Of a stretch of DNA of 64,000 nt, positions 16,835 to 25,465 are shown piece after piece. The stretch lies in NCBI GenBank assembly GCA_020161535.1, contig JAIUNW010000011.1, positions 111,494-175,493 of the forward strand. The letters run 5' to 3'. The position numbers and the translations under genes are program-made. Position 1 is the first letter of the stretch. Every line of letters begins with the position of its first letter. The notes beneath the pieces are model-generated. The model was not told where the DNA came from and searched no databases. It saw nothing but the letters and a program-made list of their open reading frames with translations. The DNA comes from Bacteroidota bacterium. Lineage in GTDB: Bacteria; Bacteroidota; Bacteroidia; Chitinophagales; Chitinophagaceae.

Positions 16835-17599
16835 TCAACGAGTAATCGAATAGACCAAACCAACCCCCAGGGCACCGTGCCGGTACCAGGGCGCGATCGA
16901 CAAAGCCGCATCGTTTCCTTTCTTCCCAAAAGTTCGTTTTATTTTCGGTAGCAACCAATAAGAAAGTTCGGTCGATAATATCCCAAAACCCGCACCGGCA
17001 ACCACATCGCCCACCCAATGGCGATTGTTCAATGTACGGTAAACACCGGTAAACACGGCAAATCCATAACCGGAAATACTCAACCAGAAATGCTCGTCTT
17101 TGTATTCCCTGAACATAAACTGCGCAGTTGAAAATGCCGTCGTGGTATGACCCGAGGGAAAGGAAAGATTACTGGAACCATCCGGTCGTTCTTCGTGGGT
17201 CAGGTGTTTTAATGGGGTTACCATTGCGGTCGACAAAAGTTGCGACGTGGCAAATACAATGGCCCGGTCTTTTAAACTGTGTTTCGCTTTTAAGCCCAGG
17301 GCATCCAATCCGAAAACCAATACGGCCGGTACATATTGGGTGTAATTGTCCAGTTTGATGTGACCTGGATTGTGTTCGGCAATTTCATTTCGGGTCGTGC
17401 TATTGATATCCCTGATTTTTCTGATGGTCAAACTGGCCGCACCATAGCCGATTAAAACGCCCGGGATCAATAGTTGCGGCTTAAAATTATTACTTGTCGT
17501 CTTCAACATCGAAGAATCATTGGCTATTTGCGCCAAAGATGTTTCGGGACGCACCATCGCAATTACCGCCAGCAAAATAAAAACCATCCTGATAGCCAT
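16835..17599 (-). CDS. PAP2-family phosphatase (membrane-associated/secreted)
   Basis: The 254-residue protein starts MAIRMVFILLAV with a signal peptide (ending TSLAQ). The three PAP2 motifs are present: KHLTHEERPDG (KxxxxxxRP), PSGHTTTAFS, and RHWVGDVVAGAG. Members dephosphorylate lipid phosphates such as undecaprenyl pyrophosphate or phosphatidic acid on the outer face of the membrane. The start was placed 20 bp after the DUF3570 stop codon; a longer frame would overlap that gene without adding a better signal. It is the last gene of the thioredoxin-ApbE-DUF4266-DUF3570 run. Confidence 0.88.
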   Translation of the reverse strand: MAIRMVFILLAVIAMVRPETSLAQIANDSSMLKTTSNNFKPQLLIPGVLIGYGAASLTIRKIRDINSTTRNEIAEHNPGHIKLDNYTQYVPAVLVFGLDALGLKAKHSLKDRAIVFATSQLLSTAMVTPLKHLTHEERPDGSSNLSFPSGHTTTAFSTAQFMFREYKDEHFWLSISGYGFAVFTGVYRTLNNRHWVGDVVAGAGFGILSTELSYWLLPKIKRTFGKKGNDAALSIAPWYRHGALGVGLVYSITR

Positions 17600-17618
17600 A
17601 GGCGAATATAGGCACCGA

Positions 17619-18812
17619 TTATTTGTAACGCAAATTGAGGGATACAATATTAGACTGCAATCCGGTCGATCGGTTGTAGTGACCATAGCGCAGCTCCATC
17701 GATTGCAGGTGAGCGATGCCGAATACGCCTTTCACGGGCGACCATCGAAAACCCGCACCCATAAAATGACTGTTGAAAGATGACAAATCATAGTTGCTGG
17801 TATAATATGTTTCAGTGGCCTTGTGTACCTCGTAAGGGGCAAAATACCGCGTGCCTTTTTGGTGCGTAAACCGGTAAAAGGGCGATATCGAAAAGAAAGG
17901 ATTGATTTTGACAGGCAGTTCCAGGTCTGCCGTATGCGCGCTAATGCCCCAATTGTCGGTGTAGAAACGATAATAAGAACGAATGATCAAGCGATCGCCT
18001 GCAAAATAATTTGCACGGAAACCCAGCGGAATTTTCAGCCGACTGTCCGGCAGGTTTTCCTGGTGAACAGAACCATCGGTGAAATAGACACGATGAAAAG
18101 GCAAGCCCAGGTAGCCATTCTGTTGTATTAGATCTGCCAGAAAGGCGACCTGCAACCGGGTATTGATGATTTGGGTATAAGAAAGGGAAGCAGCAAATGT
18201 ATTCCGGTTGGCTGTTCCATAATCTTCGTGTTCGCCGAAACCACCGCCGCTGCGCAATTCAGTGGGCGTCACCAGGCTGACCTGATCCAGGTATGCTTGC
18301 AGCTTCGCGGTGAACTCGCCATTTTTATCGGCTGTCTTTTTAGCGAAGAGCAAATTGATGCCCTTCGACTGGTAATCAAACTCGTTGGAAAAAGACAAAC
18401 CGGCACCGATCGTAGTGCCTTTTTGTTCATGCTCGCGGCTCCAGTTTACCGACGGATAGATCCGGGTGTCGGCATAGGACGCAGAGCTGTTTGCTTTCAG
18501 GTCAATTTTATCGGACGAAGCAGAAGTATAATGATCAATGCCAATTTCAACATCAAAAATATTCTTGCGTTTTTTCCGGTCAAACATAAAAAGCCGGATG
18601 TCGAGGTTGTTCGAAATATCGTTCAACTTTTCTGTGCCGATGCCACCGGTAACTGCCGAGTTGTTGCCGTTTTGCTGGTAGTAGCTCGACACCAGGTTGA
18701 TCTCGTCGATCGATAATTTCCTTGACTGGTAATGACTACTATCGGTGGCGGATTGCGAAAACGAAGCAATGAGTTTGCAAAGCGCCATTGTTGTCAGAAA
18801 AATTCTTTTCAC
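17619..18812 (-). CDS. DUF3570 outer-membrane protein
   Basis: The 397-residue protein has a signal peptide (1-20) and the conserved early block NGNNSAVTGGIGTEKL, followed by alternating strands of a predicted outer-membrane barrel ending SLNLRYK. DUF3570 genes recur beside DUF4266, ApbE and thioredoxin genes in many Gram-negative bacteria to my knowledge, but their function has not been established. It is separated from the DUF4266 gene by 24 bp. An electron-transfer or metal-related envelope role is plausible because of ApbE. Confidence 0.88.
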   Translation of the reverse strand: MKRIFLTTMALCKLIASFSQSATDSSHYQSRKLSIDEINLVSSYYQQNGNNSAVTGGIGTEKLNDISNNLDIRLFMFDRKKRKNIFDVEIGIDHYTSASSDKIDLKANSSASYADTRIYPSVNWSREHEQKGTTIGAGLSFSNEFDYQSKGINLLFAKKTADKNGEFTAKLQAYLDQVSLVTPTELRSGGGFGEHEDYGTANRNTFAASLSYTQIINTRLQVAFLADLIQQNGYLGLPFHRVYFTDGSVHQENLPDSRLKIPLGFRANYFAGDRLIIRSYYRFYTDNWGISAHTADLELPVKINPFFSISPFYRFTHQKGTRYFAPYEVHKATETYYTSNYDLSSFNSHFMGAGFRWSPVKGVFGIAHLQSMELRYGHYNRSTGLQSNIVSLNLRYK

Positions 18813-18836
18813 TGGTTATTTTTTTACATCCACCAC

Positions 18837-19055
18837 TTAATTGCAACCGCAACCGCCGCCGGTTTTGCCACCGTTGGCGCCCGAAGCACCTTCACGGTAC
18901 ACTTGAAAACTCGTTTCTGTTTTCTGCACACGGCGATTGCTGAGTGTCATCTCCGCATCGTTCAATCTTGCTTTTTGGTATTCTTTTACGGAGCTGCAGG
19001 AACTGGTACTGATCGCGCAAGCGAACAATAAACCGATAATCATGCTGTTTTTCAT
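18837..19055 (-). CDS. DUF4266 small lipoprotein with Gly/Cys-rich tail
   Basis: The 72-residue product has a lipoprotein signal (lipobox STSSC), then EYQKARLNDAEMTLSNRRVQ and a tail REGASGANGGKTGGGCGCN. The tail with two Cys separated by Gly is the family hallmark and could bind a metal or carry a modification. The ATG at 19055 overlaps the ApbE stop codon in the form ATGA, supporting this start over the Met two codons earlier. Small size and fixed neighbourhood suggest it is a substrate or partner of ApbE or DUF3570; this is not proven. Confidence 0.85.
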   Translation of the reverse strand: MKNSMIIGLLFACAISTSSCSSVKEYQKARLNDAEMTLSNRRVQKTETSFQVYREGASGANGGKTGGGCGCN

Positions 19056-19975
19056 GCGCATTTAATATTTGAGGAGGTGTACATCTGGTTACAATCATCG
19101 ATGATGATACAGGCCACATTCGGTAACTGTTCTACCAGGGCAAGGCCTGCTTTGATACCCATCACGGCAATTGGCGTGGTTAATGCATCAGCAAGCTCGG
19201 CATTGTTGGCGATCACGGTGACGCTTTTCGTGCCTTGAATGGGAAGACCTGTTTTGGGATCGATGGTGTGCGAATATTTTTTGCCGGCGATCATAGCAAA
19301 CTTTTCATAGTTGCCCGACGTAGCAACGGCCAGTCCGGAAATATGCATGCCGGAAAAAGCTTTGTTGCGATCGTCGGGATGGGCAATGCCGATGGTCCAG
19401 GCTTGTCCATTTTCCTGGTAGCCCCAGGTGCATAAGTCGCCCGATGCATTCACAATGCCATTTTGCACACCAGCCTTGATCAATACATTTTTGGCGCAGG
19501 CCGCAGCATAGCCCTTGCCGATACCACCAAATCCGATGCGCATGCCTTTGTGTTTCAGAAAAACCGTTTGGTTTGCTTCGTCCAACACAATATTGCGGTA
19601 GTCGATGAGTCGCACCATTTTTTTGGCCGTCGCCAGATCGGGCAATGCATCCATCTGTGTGTCGAAATTCCAGAGACGTTTATCAATGGATCCATAACTC
19701 AGGTCGAATGCGCCATTCGTAATGCGAGAGATGGTATTGGCACGCTGTATCAGTTGGAATAATTCTGCATCAACGGCCACGGGCTGTAGGCCGGCTTGCT
19801 GGTTGATCAGGTTGGTTTGACTGGTGGGCGCATAGGTTGTCAACAGCGCTTCGATCCGGGCTATTTCCTGCACCGCCAGGTCGAGCAATGCCGGCGCGTG
19901 GTTGGGCGCATCCACCACAATGGTGAATTCAAACTGGTTACCCATCAGCCGTTCGCGGCGTTTGTATTCAGGCAT
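19052..19975 (-). CDS. apbE: FAD:protein FMN transferase (ApbE family)
   Basis: The 307-residue protein shows the ApbE pattern: MGNQFEFTIVVD near the start, TYAPTSQTNLIN, FDLSYGSIDKRLW, GGIGKGYAA and NASGDLCTWG, and the metal-binding DALTTPIAVMG block near the end. ApbE transfers FMN from FAD to a Thr or Ser of exported proteins. It has no clear signal peptide or lipobox in this frame, which is unusual since most ApbE proteins are exported; a start further upstream is blocked by the thioredoxin gene. Its ATG overlaps the thioredoxin stop by one base, so the group is an operon. Confidence 0.92.
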   Translation of the reverse strand: MPEYKRRERLMGNQFEFTIVVDAPNHAPALLDLAVQEIARIEALLTTYAPTSQTNLINQQAGLQPVAVDAELFQLIQRANTISRITNGAFDLSYGSIDKRLWNFDTQMDALPDLATAKKMVRLIDYRNIVLDEANQTVFLKHKGMRIGFGGIGKGYAAACAKNVLIKAGVQNGIVNASGDLCTWGYQENGQAWTIGIAHPDDRNKAFSGMHISGLAVATSGNYEKFAMIAGKKYSHTIDPKTGLPIQGTKSVTVIANNAELADALTTPIAVMGIKAGLALVEQLPNVACIIIDDCNQMYTSSNIKCA

Positions 19976-20418
19976 TACCGCAAATATTTCGCGATGACCT
20001 GTCGCATGTCGGCCAGTAGTTTTTCTTTGTCCTGGCTGTTATAACCTTCCCACTGCTGCAAAACTTTGCCATCGGCTGATAACAACAGCGTCAAAGGAAA
20101 TTTTCCCGTGTTGTTGTAGGCCGCAGCCAGGGCATCGTTTTTTGCCTGCGCTGTTTTTTCGAGTTGCTTCTTTTTGGTGCGCGGAAAATCGGCATTCAGC
20201 AGCACGAACGATGCATCGGCCATCGATTGAAACTGCTCGTCGGTAAAAAACTCCTGGTGCATTCTGATACAGGGGATGCACCAATCAGAACCCGAAAAGT
20301 TGAGCAGGATCAGTTTGTGCTCATCCACTGCTTTCTTTTTGGCCGTTTGCATATCGGGTTGCCAGGTCAATATGGATACGGGAAAGAGTACGATCGACAG
20401 GAGCTGTAGAAACTTCAT
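19975..20418 (-). CDS. Exported thioredoxin-fold protein
   Basis: The 147-residue protein has a signal peptide (about residues 1-17) and a thioredoxin fold with the redox pair in SDWCIPCIRMHQ (C47, C50), plus KFPLTLLLSADGKVL around the cis-Pro region. It is the first gene of the ApbE/DUF4266/DUF3570/PAP2 operon and may keep the Cys residues of the DUF4266 tail reduced in the periplasm. The pairing with DUF4266 is an inference. Confidence 0.88.
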   Translation of the reverse strand: MKFLQLLSIVLFPVSILTWQPDMQTAKKKAVDEHKLILLNFSGSDWCIPCIRMHQEFFTDEQFQSMADASFVLLNADFPRTKKKQLEKTAQAKNDALAAAYNNTGKFPLTLLLSADGKVLQQWEGYNSQDKEKLLADMRQVIAKYLR

Positions 20419-20517
20419 GCGCGTAATTGTGTGGTAAAATTAGAATGTGCGAAGCTATCACAAATTCCCGCCAACCGTTTTAACGACTTAATAACTACGT
20501 GAATAAAACGTTAAGGC

Positions 20518-21306
20518 TTACGCGGGGTCACCCACGCCAAGTGCCGGCAATTGTTCCCAGTGGTAGGGCGCTGTTTTCCAAAGCCCATCGGGTCGGCCCT
20601 TGGGTGATCGAATGGTGTACACGGGATAGGCGTCCAGTGCGGAAGCAGGTATTTCCGCTGCCAACAGGTTTCGGTATTGGTCGGGTGTCAGCTCTTCTTG
20701 TAACCATTCCGTGGCCTTGGCCAACGATACAAACAACGGCATTCTGTATCGGTTCTCGCCGTCGTTGTGGATCTGTCGCATCAACGCGTTCGCCGCCCGG
20801 GTAATTAGGCCGAATGTTTTTCTTTTCACGAGTTCGCCCGTCGTTTTATCAACGATCTCGGCGATGGAATAGAGCCCAGGGAGAAAGAATAATTCATCTT
20901 GCGCAGGTTTGATGAGATACGGCACTTTCTTCTTCCAGCCCACGATGGTACGATGCTCAAAGATACCGGTGACGGGTATCAGGCATCTTCTGTTTCTGAT
21001 TTTGTACCAATAACTTTTTGGATCGTCGAGAATTCTTTCTGCACGAATGTTTACATATTTATTGCGCACGAGTAATGCGGGCTCTTCCTTTTCATAAAAA
21101 GGGATGATGCCCCATTCAAACCGGTCGCAATGCAACTGGCCATCTTCCCGGTTTCTATACAGTACGGGATATTTGCTGAACACGCCCACGCCTTGTACAT
21201 GGTCGACCGGTCCAAATTCCAGGTCAATTTGTTCGTCAAAAACCAGGTCGGGAAAATAATCCTGAATGGCCCGTATGTTGACGGTAAAGGAAATATCGTA
21301 ACACAT
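20518..21306 (-). CDS. SOS response-associated peptidase (SRAP/HMCES/YedK family)
   Basis: The 262-residue protein begins MCYDISF, with the catalytic Cys at position 2 exposed after Met removal. This Cys crosslinks to abasic sites in single-stranded DNA. The conserved CLIPVTGIFEH (active Glu) and RYRMPLFVS blocks are present. It lies one base after the unknown 166-residue gene behind umuC, so the four form one likely DNA-damage operon. The RYRMP block deviates slightly from the usual HxRMP, which affects the His predicted to help in self-reversal. Confidence 0.93.
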   Translation of the reverse strand: MCYDISFTVNIRAIQDYFPDLVFDEQIDLEFGPVDHVQGVGVFSKYPVLYRNREDGQLHCDRFEWGIIPFYEKEEPALLVRNKYVNIRAERILDDPKSYWYKIRNRRCLIPVTGIFEHRTIVGWKKKVPYLIKPAQDELFFLPGLYSIAEIVDKTTGELVKRKTFGLITRAANALMRQIHNDGENRYRMPLFVSLAKATEWLQEELTPDQYRNLLAAEIPASALDAYPVYTIRSPKGRPDGLWKTAPYHWEQLPALGVGDPA

Positions 21307-21307
21307 G

Positions 21308-21808
21308 TTAGAATGCTTTTAAGGCGGCGAGCGAAATTCTGGTATGTTGGCCTCTGTACTGCATCACGACGTACAGTTCGCCAAAGATGACTTCTAAATG
21401 TACGTGTAATGTGTCTTTGCCGCCAATTTGCCAGTTGGTCTTTGCACGAATGTATTGCCGGATTTCTTTTTCAAACTTTTCTTTTAGGTCGGCTTTCGCC
21501 GCTTCTTTGTTGGCCAGAAAGGCGGACAGGAGCCGGTACCGCGCGGCGGGCTGCAGCAGTTCGGTTAGTTTTTCGCGGTGTGTTTCTTTCTCCAGGTCGA
21601 TGATGCTTTTGAATGCATCTTGTCGCAAAGCGGCGAAATGAACTTTGGCAGTGTTCTCTTTTTCGTAATCGGTGAGGAGCAGCAGCGTTCTACCCAGCGG
21701 ATCGCTGTCGTGCACAAAGGTTTGGCTCACCAGGTACCGATGGCCCATGGTGCGCAGGCGGTCGATCATTTTGTAGTGGAAGGGAAAAAAGGGGTTATAT
21801 GCGCACAT
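21308..21808 (-). CDS. Conserved-looking protein of unknown function in the umuDC operon
   Basis: The 166-residue protein is soluble, mixed alpha/beta, with charged helices (EKETHREKLTELLQPAAR, KADLKEKFEKEIRQYIRAK) and a C-terminal strand region (LHVHLEVIFGELYVVMQYRG). I recognise no family. Its start overlaps the end of umuC by 14 bases, or it may begin at MIDRLRTMG (21769). Between umuC and the SRAP gene, it is likely induced by DNA damage and may help or restrain translesion synthesis. Confidence 0.72.
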   Translation of the reverse strand: MCAYNPFFPFHYKMIDRLRTMGHRYLVSQTFVHDSDPLGRTLLLLTDYEKENTAKVHFAALRQDAFKSIIDLEKETHREKLTELLQPAARYRLLSAFLANKEAAKADLKEKFEKEIRQYIRAKTNWQIGGKDTLHVHLEVIFGELYVVMQYRGQHTRISLAALKAF

Positions 21809-23057
21809 GCAGAATTTCGTTTAATCGGGTGGTATAGCAGTTGGACAGGTAGTTGGCGCGCAGGCGATATCGTCGCTCAAAACCCTGTACCGCAAAACGC
21901 ACCATATCCTTGCCAAAGGCATGGTTGAGTTGGTCGATCGTAGCGGCCATTTGTCGTTGTTTTTGTCGGTTGCGGGTATCAAAGAGGCCGCGTTGCCCCT
22001 CGGCTTCGTCGACCAGGTTGAGCAGTACCACGCCGCATTTGTTGTACTTGTAACCGGGCTGAAAAATCAGGTCGAGTCCCTTGAGGGCGTATTTGATCAA
22101 CTCCGGACTGTCGTTCGTAGGCACTTCCAATTCGAGCGTAATCTGGTGGCTGTATTGTTGGTCTTGTTGACGAAAAATATTGGTTTGGATGAGTACCTGG
22201 AGTTGTCGCGCGCAACTGTTTTGCTTTCTCAATTTGGCGGCGGCGGTGGCGGTGTGGTTCGCGATCGCCTCTTCCAACAGGCTTCGATCGTCGGTGATCT
22301 TGCCAAAGGATCGGGTGGTAGCGATGTTTTTCTTTTTCGGCGGTTCGAATGCCCCCGGCTGACAAGGCATGCCATTTAATTCCTGGCGCAGGCGCAGGCC
22401 CACCACGCTCATTTTTTGTCGCACCCAATCGGGTGGTGCTTGCGCCAGGTCGAAGGCCGTTTTAAAACCGTTCACTTCCAGTAGGCGGGCATAGTTGGCA
22501 CCGATACCCCAAATGTCGTTCACGGGGGTTACGGCCAGGGCCTGGTTGATTTGGTGCTGGTTGGCCAGGTAATGCACGCCGAGGTCCTTGTGGAATTTTT
22601 TGGCATAGCGGTTGGCGAGTTTGGCGAGGGTTTTGGTGGGCGCGATGCCAACCGACACCGGAATGCCGGTGTGTTGAAAAACGGTTTGGCGCAGTGTCGT
22701 GGCCAATTGCAAAAGATCGATATGGCGCATTGCGCGCAGGTCGAGGAAGGCTTCGTCGATCGAATATATTTCCAGTTGCGGCACAAAGCCGGCGAGGGAT
22801 TTCATCACCCGTTCGCTCATATCTCCGTACAGCGTATAGTTGCTGGAAAAAAGCGTCACCTGGTGCTGGTCGATCAGGCTGCGCATCAAGTGTTCGGGCG
22901 CACCCATCACAATGCCGATTTGTTTTGCCTCTTCGCTTCGCGCGATGACGCAACCGTCGTTGTTCGACAGCACCACCACGGGCTTGCCGTTGAGGGTGGG
23001 CTGGAAAACCCGCTCACAGCTACAATAGAAATTATTGCAATCCACCAGCGCGTACAT
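21795..23057 (-). CDS. umuC: Y-family DNA polymerase V catalytic subunit
   Basis: The 420-residue protein has the Y-family catalytic core: ALVDCNNFYCSCE (metal-binding Asp6), VVVLSNNDGCVIARS, and EIYSIDEAFLDL with the Asp-Glu pair, then a DNA-binding thumb (LANRYAK, DIWGIGANYARLL) and little-finger region ending in the UmuC C-terminal domain. With processed UmuD it replicates across damaged bases, at the cost of errors. It starts one base after the umuD stop. Confidence 0.95.
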   Translation of the reverse strand: MYALVDCNNFYCSCERVFQPTLNGKPVVVLSNNDGCVIARSEEAKQIGIVMGAPEHLMRSLIDQHQVTLFSSNYTLYGDMSERVMKSLAGFVPQLEIYSIDEAFLDLRAMRHIDLLQLATTLRQTVFQHTGIPVSVGIAPTKTLAKLANRYAKKFHKDLGVHYLANQHQINQALAVTPVNDIWGIGANYARLLEVNGFKTAFDLAQAPPDWVRQKMSVVGLRLRQELNGMPCQPGAFEPPKKKNIATTRSFGKITDDRSLLEEAIANHTATAAAKLRKQNSCARQLQVLIQTNIFRQQDQQYSHQITLELEVPTNDSPELIKYALKGLDLIFQPGYKYNKCGVVLLNLVDEAEGQRGLFDTRNRQKQRQMAATIDQLNHAFGKDMVRFAVQGFERRYRLRANYLSNCYTTRLNEILHVRI

Positions 23058-23058
23058 G

Positions 23059-23475
23059 TTAGAGCGCTTTGGGATCGGTGATGATTCGGGTGACGACGCC
23101 CCAAATGACCAGGCCCATCTCGGGGCTAATGTCGATATCGGGGTATTTGCGGTTGGCGGCCACGAGGCGACAGCGTTGGTCGTTGCGCTGGAGGTATTTC
23201 ACTGTAAATTCTCCCTGGAGATGCGCGAGCACCATGTCGCCATTCTGCGCGGTCAGCGACCGGTCGACCAGCAGCAAACAGCGCGGCGGCACAAAGGCAT
23301 TGATCATGGAATCGCCCGAACATTTGACCAGGAAAGTGGATTCCGGGTGTGGTATCAGAAAATTATTAAGATTGATCCGCTCTTCGGCATAGTCCGTGGC
23401 CGGCGAGGGAAAGCCAGCCGGTACCGAGATATCCGCGAAGGGGATCTCCAGCCGTTTGCGTGTCTGGGCATCCAT
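23059..23475 (-). CDS. umuD: Translesion regulator, S24-family autoprotease UmuD
   Basis: The 138-residue protein starts MDAQTRKRLEIPF. It shows the LexA-like self-cleavage site Ala-Gly in SVPAGFPSPA (residues near 20), the nucleophile Ser in CSGDSMINA, and the general-base Lys in EFTVKYLQR. After RecA-stimulated cleavage it activates UmuC. The start was chosen because it sits right beside a palindromic operator-like site and matches the family length; a longer frame upstream shows no family resemblance. Confidence 0.93.
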   Translation of the reverse strand: MDAQTRKRLEIPFADISVPAGFPSPATDYAEERINLNNFLIPHPESTFLVKCSGDSMINAFVPPRCLLLVDRSLTAQNGDMVLAHLQGEFTVKYLQRNDQRCRLVAANRKYPDIDISPEMGLVIWGVVTRIITDPKAL

Positions 23476-23477
23476 AA

Positions 23478-23494
23478 TGCTAAATATTTTAGCA
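23478..23494 (-). promoter_or_regulatory. Candidate SOS operator upstream of umuD
   Basis: TGCTAAA and TTTAGCA form a 7-bp inverted repeat separated by three bases, only two bases before the umuD start codon. A LexA-type repressor bound here would block the start of the umuD-umuC transcript. The actual LexA motif of this organism is unknown, so this is a candidate only. Confidence 0.5.
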
Positions 23495-23645
23495 AATAAA
23501 CAAAAAAACGGCTGCTCGAAAAAGTTTATCTGGGGGTGGCCATCGACCCCATCAGGAAAAGCCCGATGACCGGTATGCAATGGAAAATGAAAAGTGGGTG
23601 GGGGATTATGGTGTCGATGTCAGCAGAAAATTCATCTGGTAACGA

Positions 23646-24407
23646 TTATTGGATGCTATAGCCGCCATCGATCACGAGTGTGTGGCCAATGACATAACTG
23701 GCCGCATCGCTACACAACCACAATACGGCGTCGGCGATTTCTTCGGCGCGGCCGAAACGCGCAATCGGGATATTGGCTGTCATCGCTTCCAGGGCAGCCC
23801 CTTGTCCATTGGCAATCATCTGGTCTACCATCGGTGTGTGCATGACGCCAGGGCAAATCGTATTGATACGGATGCCTTGGGCAGCGTATTCGAGCGCAGC
23901 ACTTTTGGTTAAGCCAATCACGCCGTGTTTGGCGGCATGGTAAGTGCCACGTTGTGCACCACCGAGAATGCCACCGATCGACGAACAGTTTACAATAGCG
24001 CCACTGCCTTGTTGACGCATCTGCTGCAGCTCATACTTCATACAGCTCCATACGCCTTTCAGGTTGATATTGGTGACACGGTCAAAATCTGCAGCGCTTT
24101 GGTCGGCAGCGGTGGCGAGCACATTTTGCACGCCGGCATTGTTGTATGCGGCGTCGAGTCGACCGAAAGTTGCCACCGTTTGCGCCACCATCGCTTTTAC
24201 CTGAAGTTCATCGGCCACATCACACACGATCCCCAATACCCTGTGTCCTTCGTCTTTCAAGGATTGAACGGCTTTGTTCAACGGTGGTTCGCTAAAATCG
24301 GCCATGGCCACGGCCGCACCCGATCGGGCAAAGGCGATGGCGGTTGCTAAACCAAGTCCTGAAGCGGCACCCGTTACCAGGGCTACTTTTCCATTCATCG
24401 TTGTCAT
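23646..24407 (-). CDS. Short-chain dehydrogenase/reductase (classical SDR)
   Basis: The 253-residue enzyme has the NAD(P)-binding TGAASGLG motif (residues 12-19), NNAGVQ, the Ser in NCSSIGG, and the catalytic YHAAK. It ends DGGYSIQ, as many classical SDRs do. An Asp after the second strand (MADFSE) suggests preference for NAD over NADP. It is divergent from an AraC-family regulator with a 152-bp shared region, which suggests the regulator controls it. The substrate is unknown. Confidence 0.9.
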   Translation of the reverse strand: MTTMNGKVALVTGAASGLGLATAIAFARSGAAVAMADFSEPPLNKAVQSLKDEGHRVLGIVCDVADELQVKAMVAQTVATFGRLDAAYNNAGVQNVLATAADQSAADFDRVTNINLKGVWSCMKYELQQMRQQGSGAIVNCSSIGGILGGAQRGTYHAAKHGVIGLTKSAALEYAAQGIRINTICPGVMHTPMVDQMIANGQGAALEAMTANIPIARFGRAEEIADAVLWLCSDAASYVIGHTLVIDGGYSIQ

Positions 24408-24559
24408 TGTGTCTTATTTTTGTCATACAAAGTTGGCGCTAGTCGTATTTTCTTTCTTACCCCAGCGACCGTATTCCTTACCATTTTTACAGAAATTGGC
24501 GGCCAGCTATTGGCAGCACCCATTATGCAGTACATTCGACTGATTTAAACTGGCAAAAG

Positions 24560-25459
24560 ATGGATAAGCCCTATCGGATTAATTCCGTGAGTGAACACGA
24601 TGCCTTTTACCATTGTGTCAATCTACATCCTTTGGTGAGCATCATCCATTTTGATGGCACCTATCCGGCCGTGTACGCGGCAAAAATGAATTTTGGCTTT
24701 TATGCAGTGTACCTCAAAGATGTCGCCTGCGGCGATCTCAAATACGGCAAGCAAACCTACGATTACCAGGATAAGACACTGGTTTTTGTCGCCCCGGGTC
24801 AAATCATACAGGTGAATATCAACGACGACTACCAACCCAAAGGCTATGCATTGTTATTTCACCGCGATTTGCTGCGGGGCACCACCTTAGGTAAGCACAT
24901 CGACGACTATAGTTTCTTTTCGTATACATCAAAGGAGGCGCTTCATTTGTCGGCGTTGGAGCGATCGATCGTGGTAGATTGTTTCGGTAAAATAAAAGAC
25001 GAATTGGCGCGGGGTACCGATAAACACAGCCAGCGCCTGATCGTGTCAAATATTGAATTGTTTCTAAATTATTGCCTTCGTTTCTACGACCGTCAGTTTA
25101 TCACCCGGCGGGAAGTCACCGGCGGGGTGCTGACGCAATTCGAAACCCTGCTGAATGCCTATTTCCGATCGGACCTGCCACAGCAATTGGGGTTGCCCGG
25201 TGTGGCCTATTTTGCCGATAAACTGGCTTTGTCGGCCAATTACTTTGGCGATCTGCTAAAAAAGGAAACCGGCAAAACGCCGCATGAATACATTCAACTG
25301 AAAATGATGGATATGGCAAAAGAGCGGGTACTCGATCCCAGCTTATCCTTTCAGGAGATAGCCTATTCACTCGGTTTTAAATATCCACCGCATTTCACGC
25401 GATCTTTCAAGAAACTGACCGGATTAACGCCCAAGGAATACCGGGCAGGGAGGGATTGA
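24560..25459 (+). CDS. AraC-family transcriptional regulator
   Basis: The 299-residue protein has an N-terminal cupin-like sensing domain (about residues 25-165) and a C-terminal AraC double helix-turn-helix (about 195-295): ADKLALSANYFGDLLKKETG, then DPSLSFQEIAYSLGFKYPPHFTRSFKKLTG, ending TPKEYRAGR. It probably controls the divergent SDR gene. The ligand is not predictable. Confidence 0.92.
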   Translation: MDKPYRINSVSEHDAFYHCVNLHPLVSIIHFDGTYPAVYAAKMNFGFYAVYLKDVACGDLKYGKQTYDYQDKTLVFVAPGQIIQVNINDDYQPKGYALLFHRDLLRGTTLGKHIDDYSFFSYTSKEALHLSALERSIVVDCFGKIKDELARGTDKHSQRLIVSNIELFLNYCLRFYDRQFITRREVTGGVLTQFETLLNAYFRSDLPQQLGLPGVAYFADKLALSANYFGDLLKKETGKTPHEYIQLKMMDMAKERVLDPSLSFQEIAYSLGFKYPPHFTRSFKKLTGLTPKEYRAGRD

Positions 25460-25465
25460 GTTGGC

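Noticed and set aside
18837..19055. Flavinylation motif in the DUF4266 lipoprotein
   Set aside because: ASGAN resembles the (S/T)GA(T/S) consensus of ApbE targets but has Asn where the modified Thr/Ser should be.
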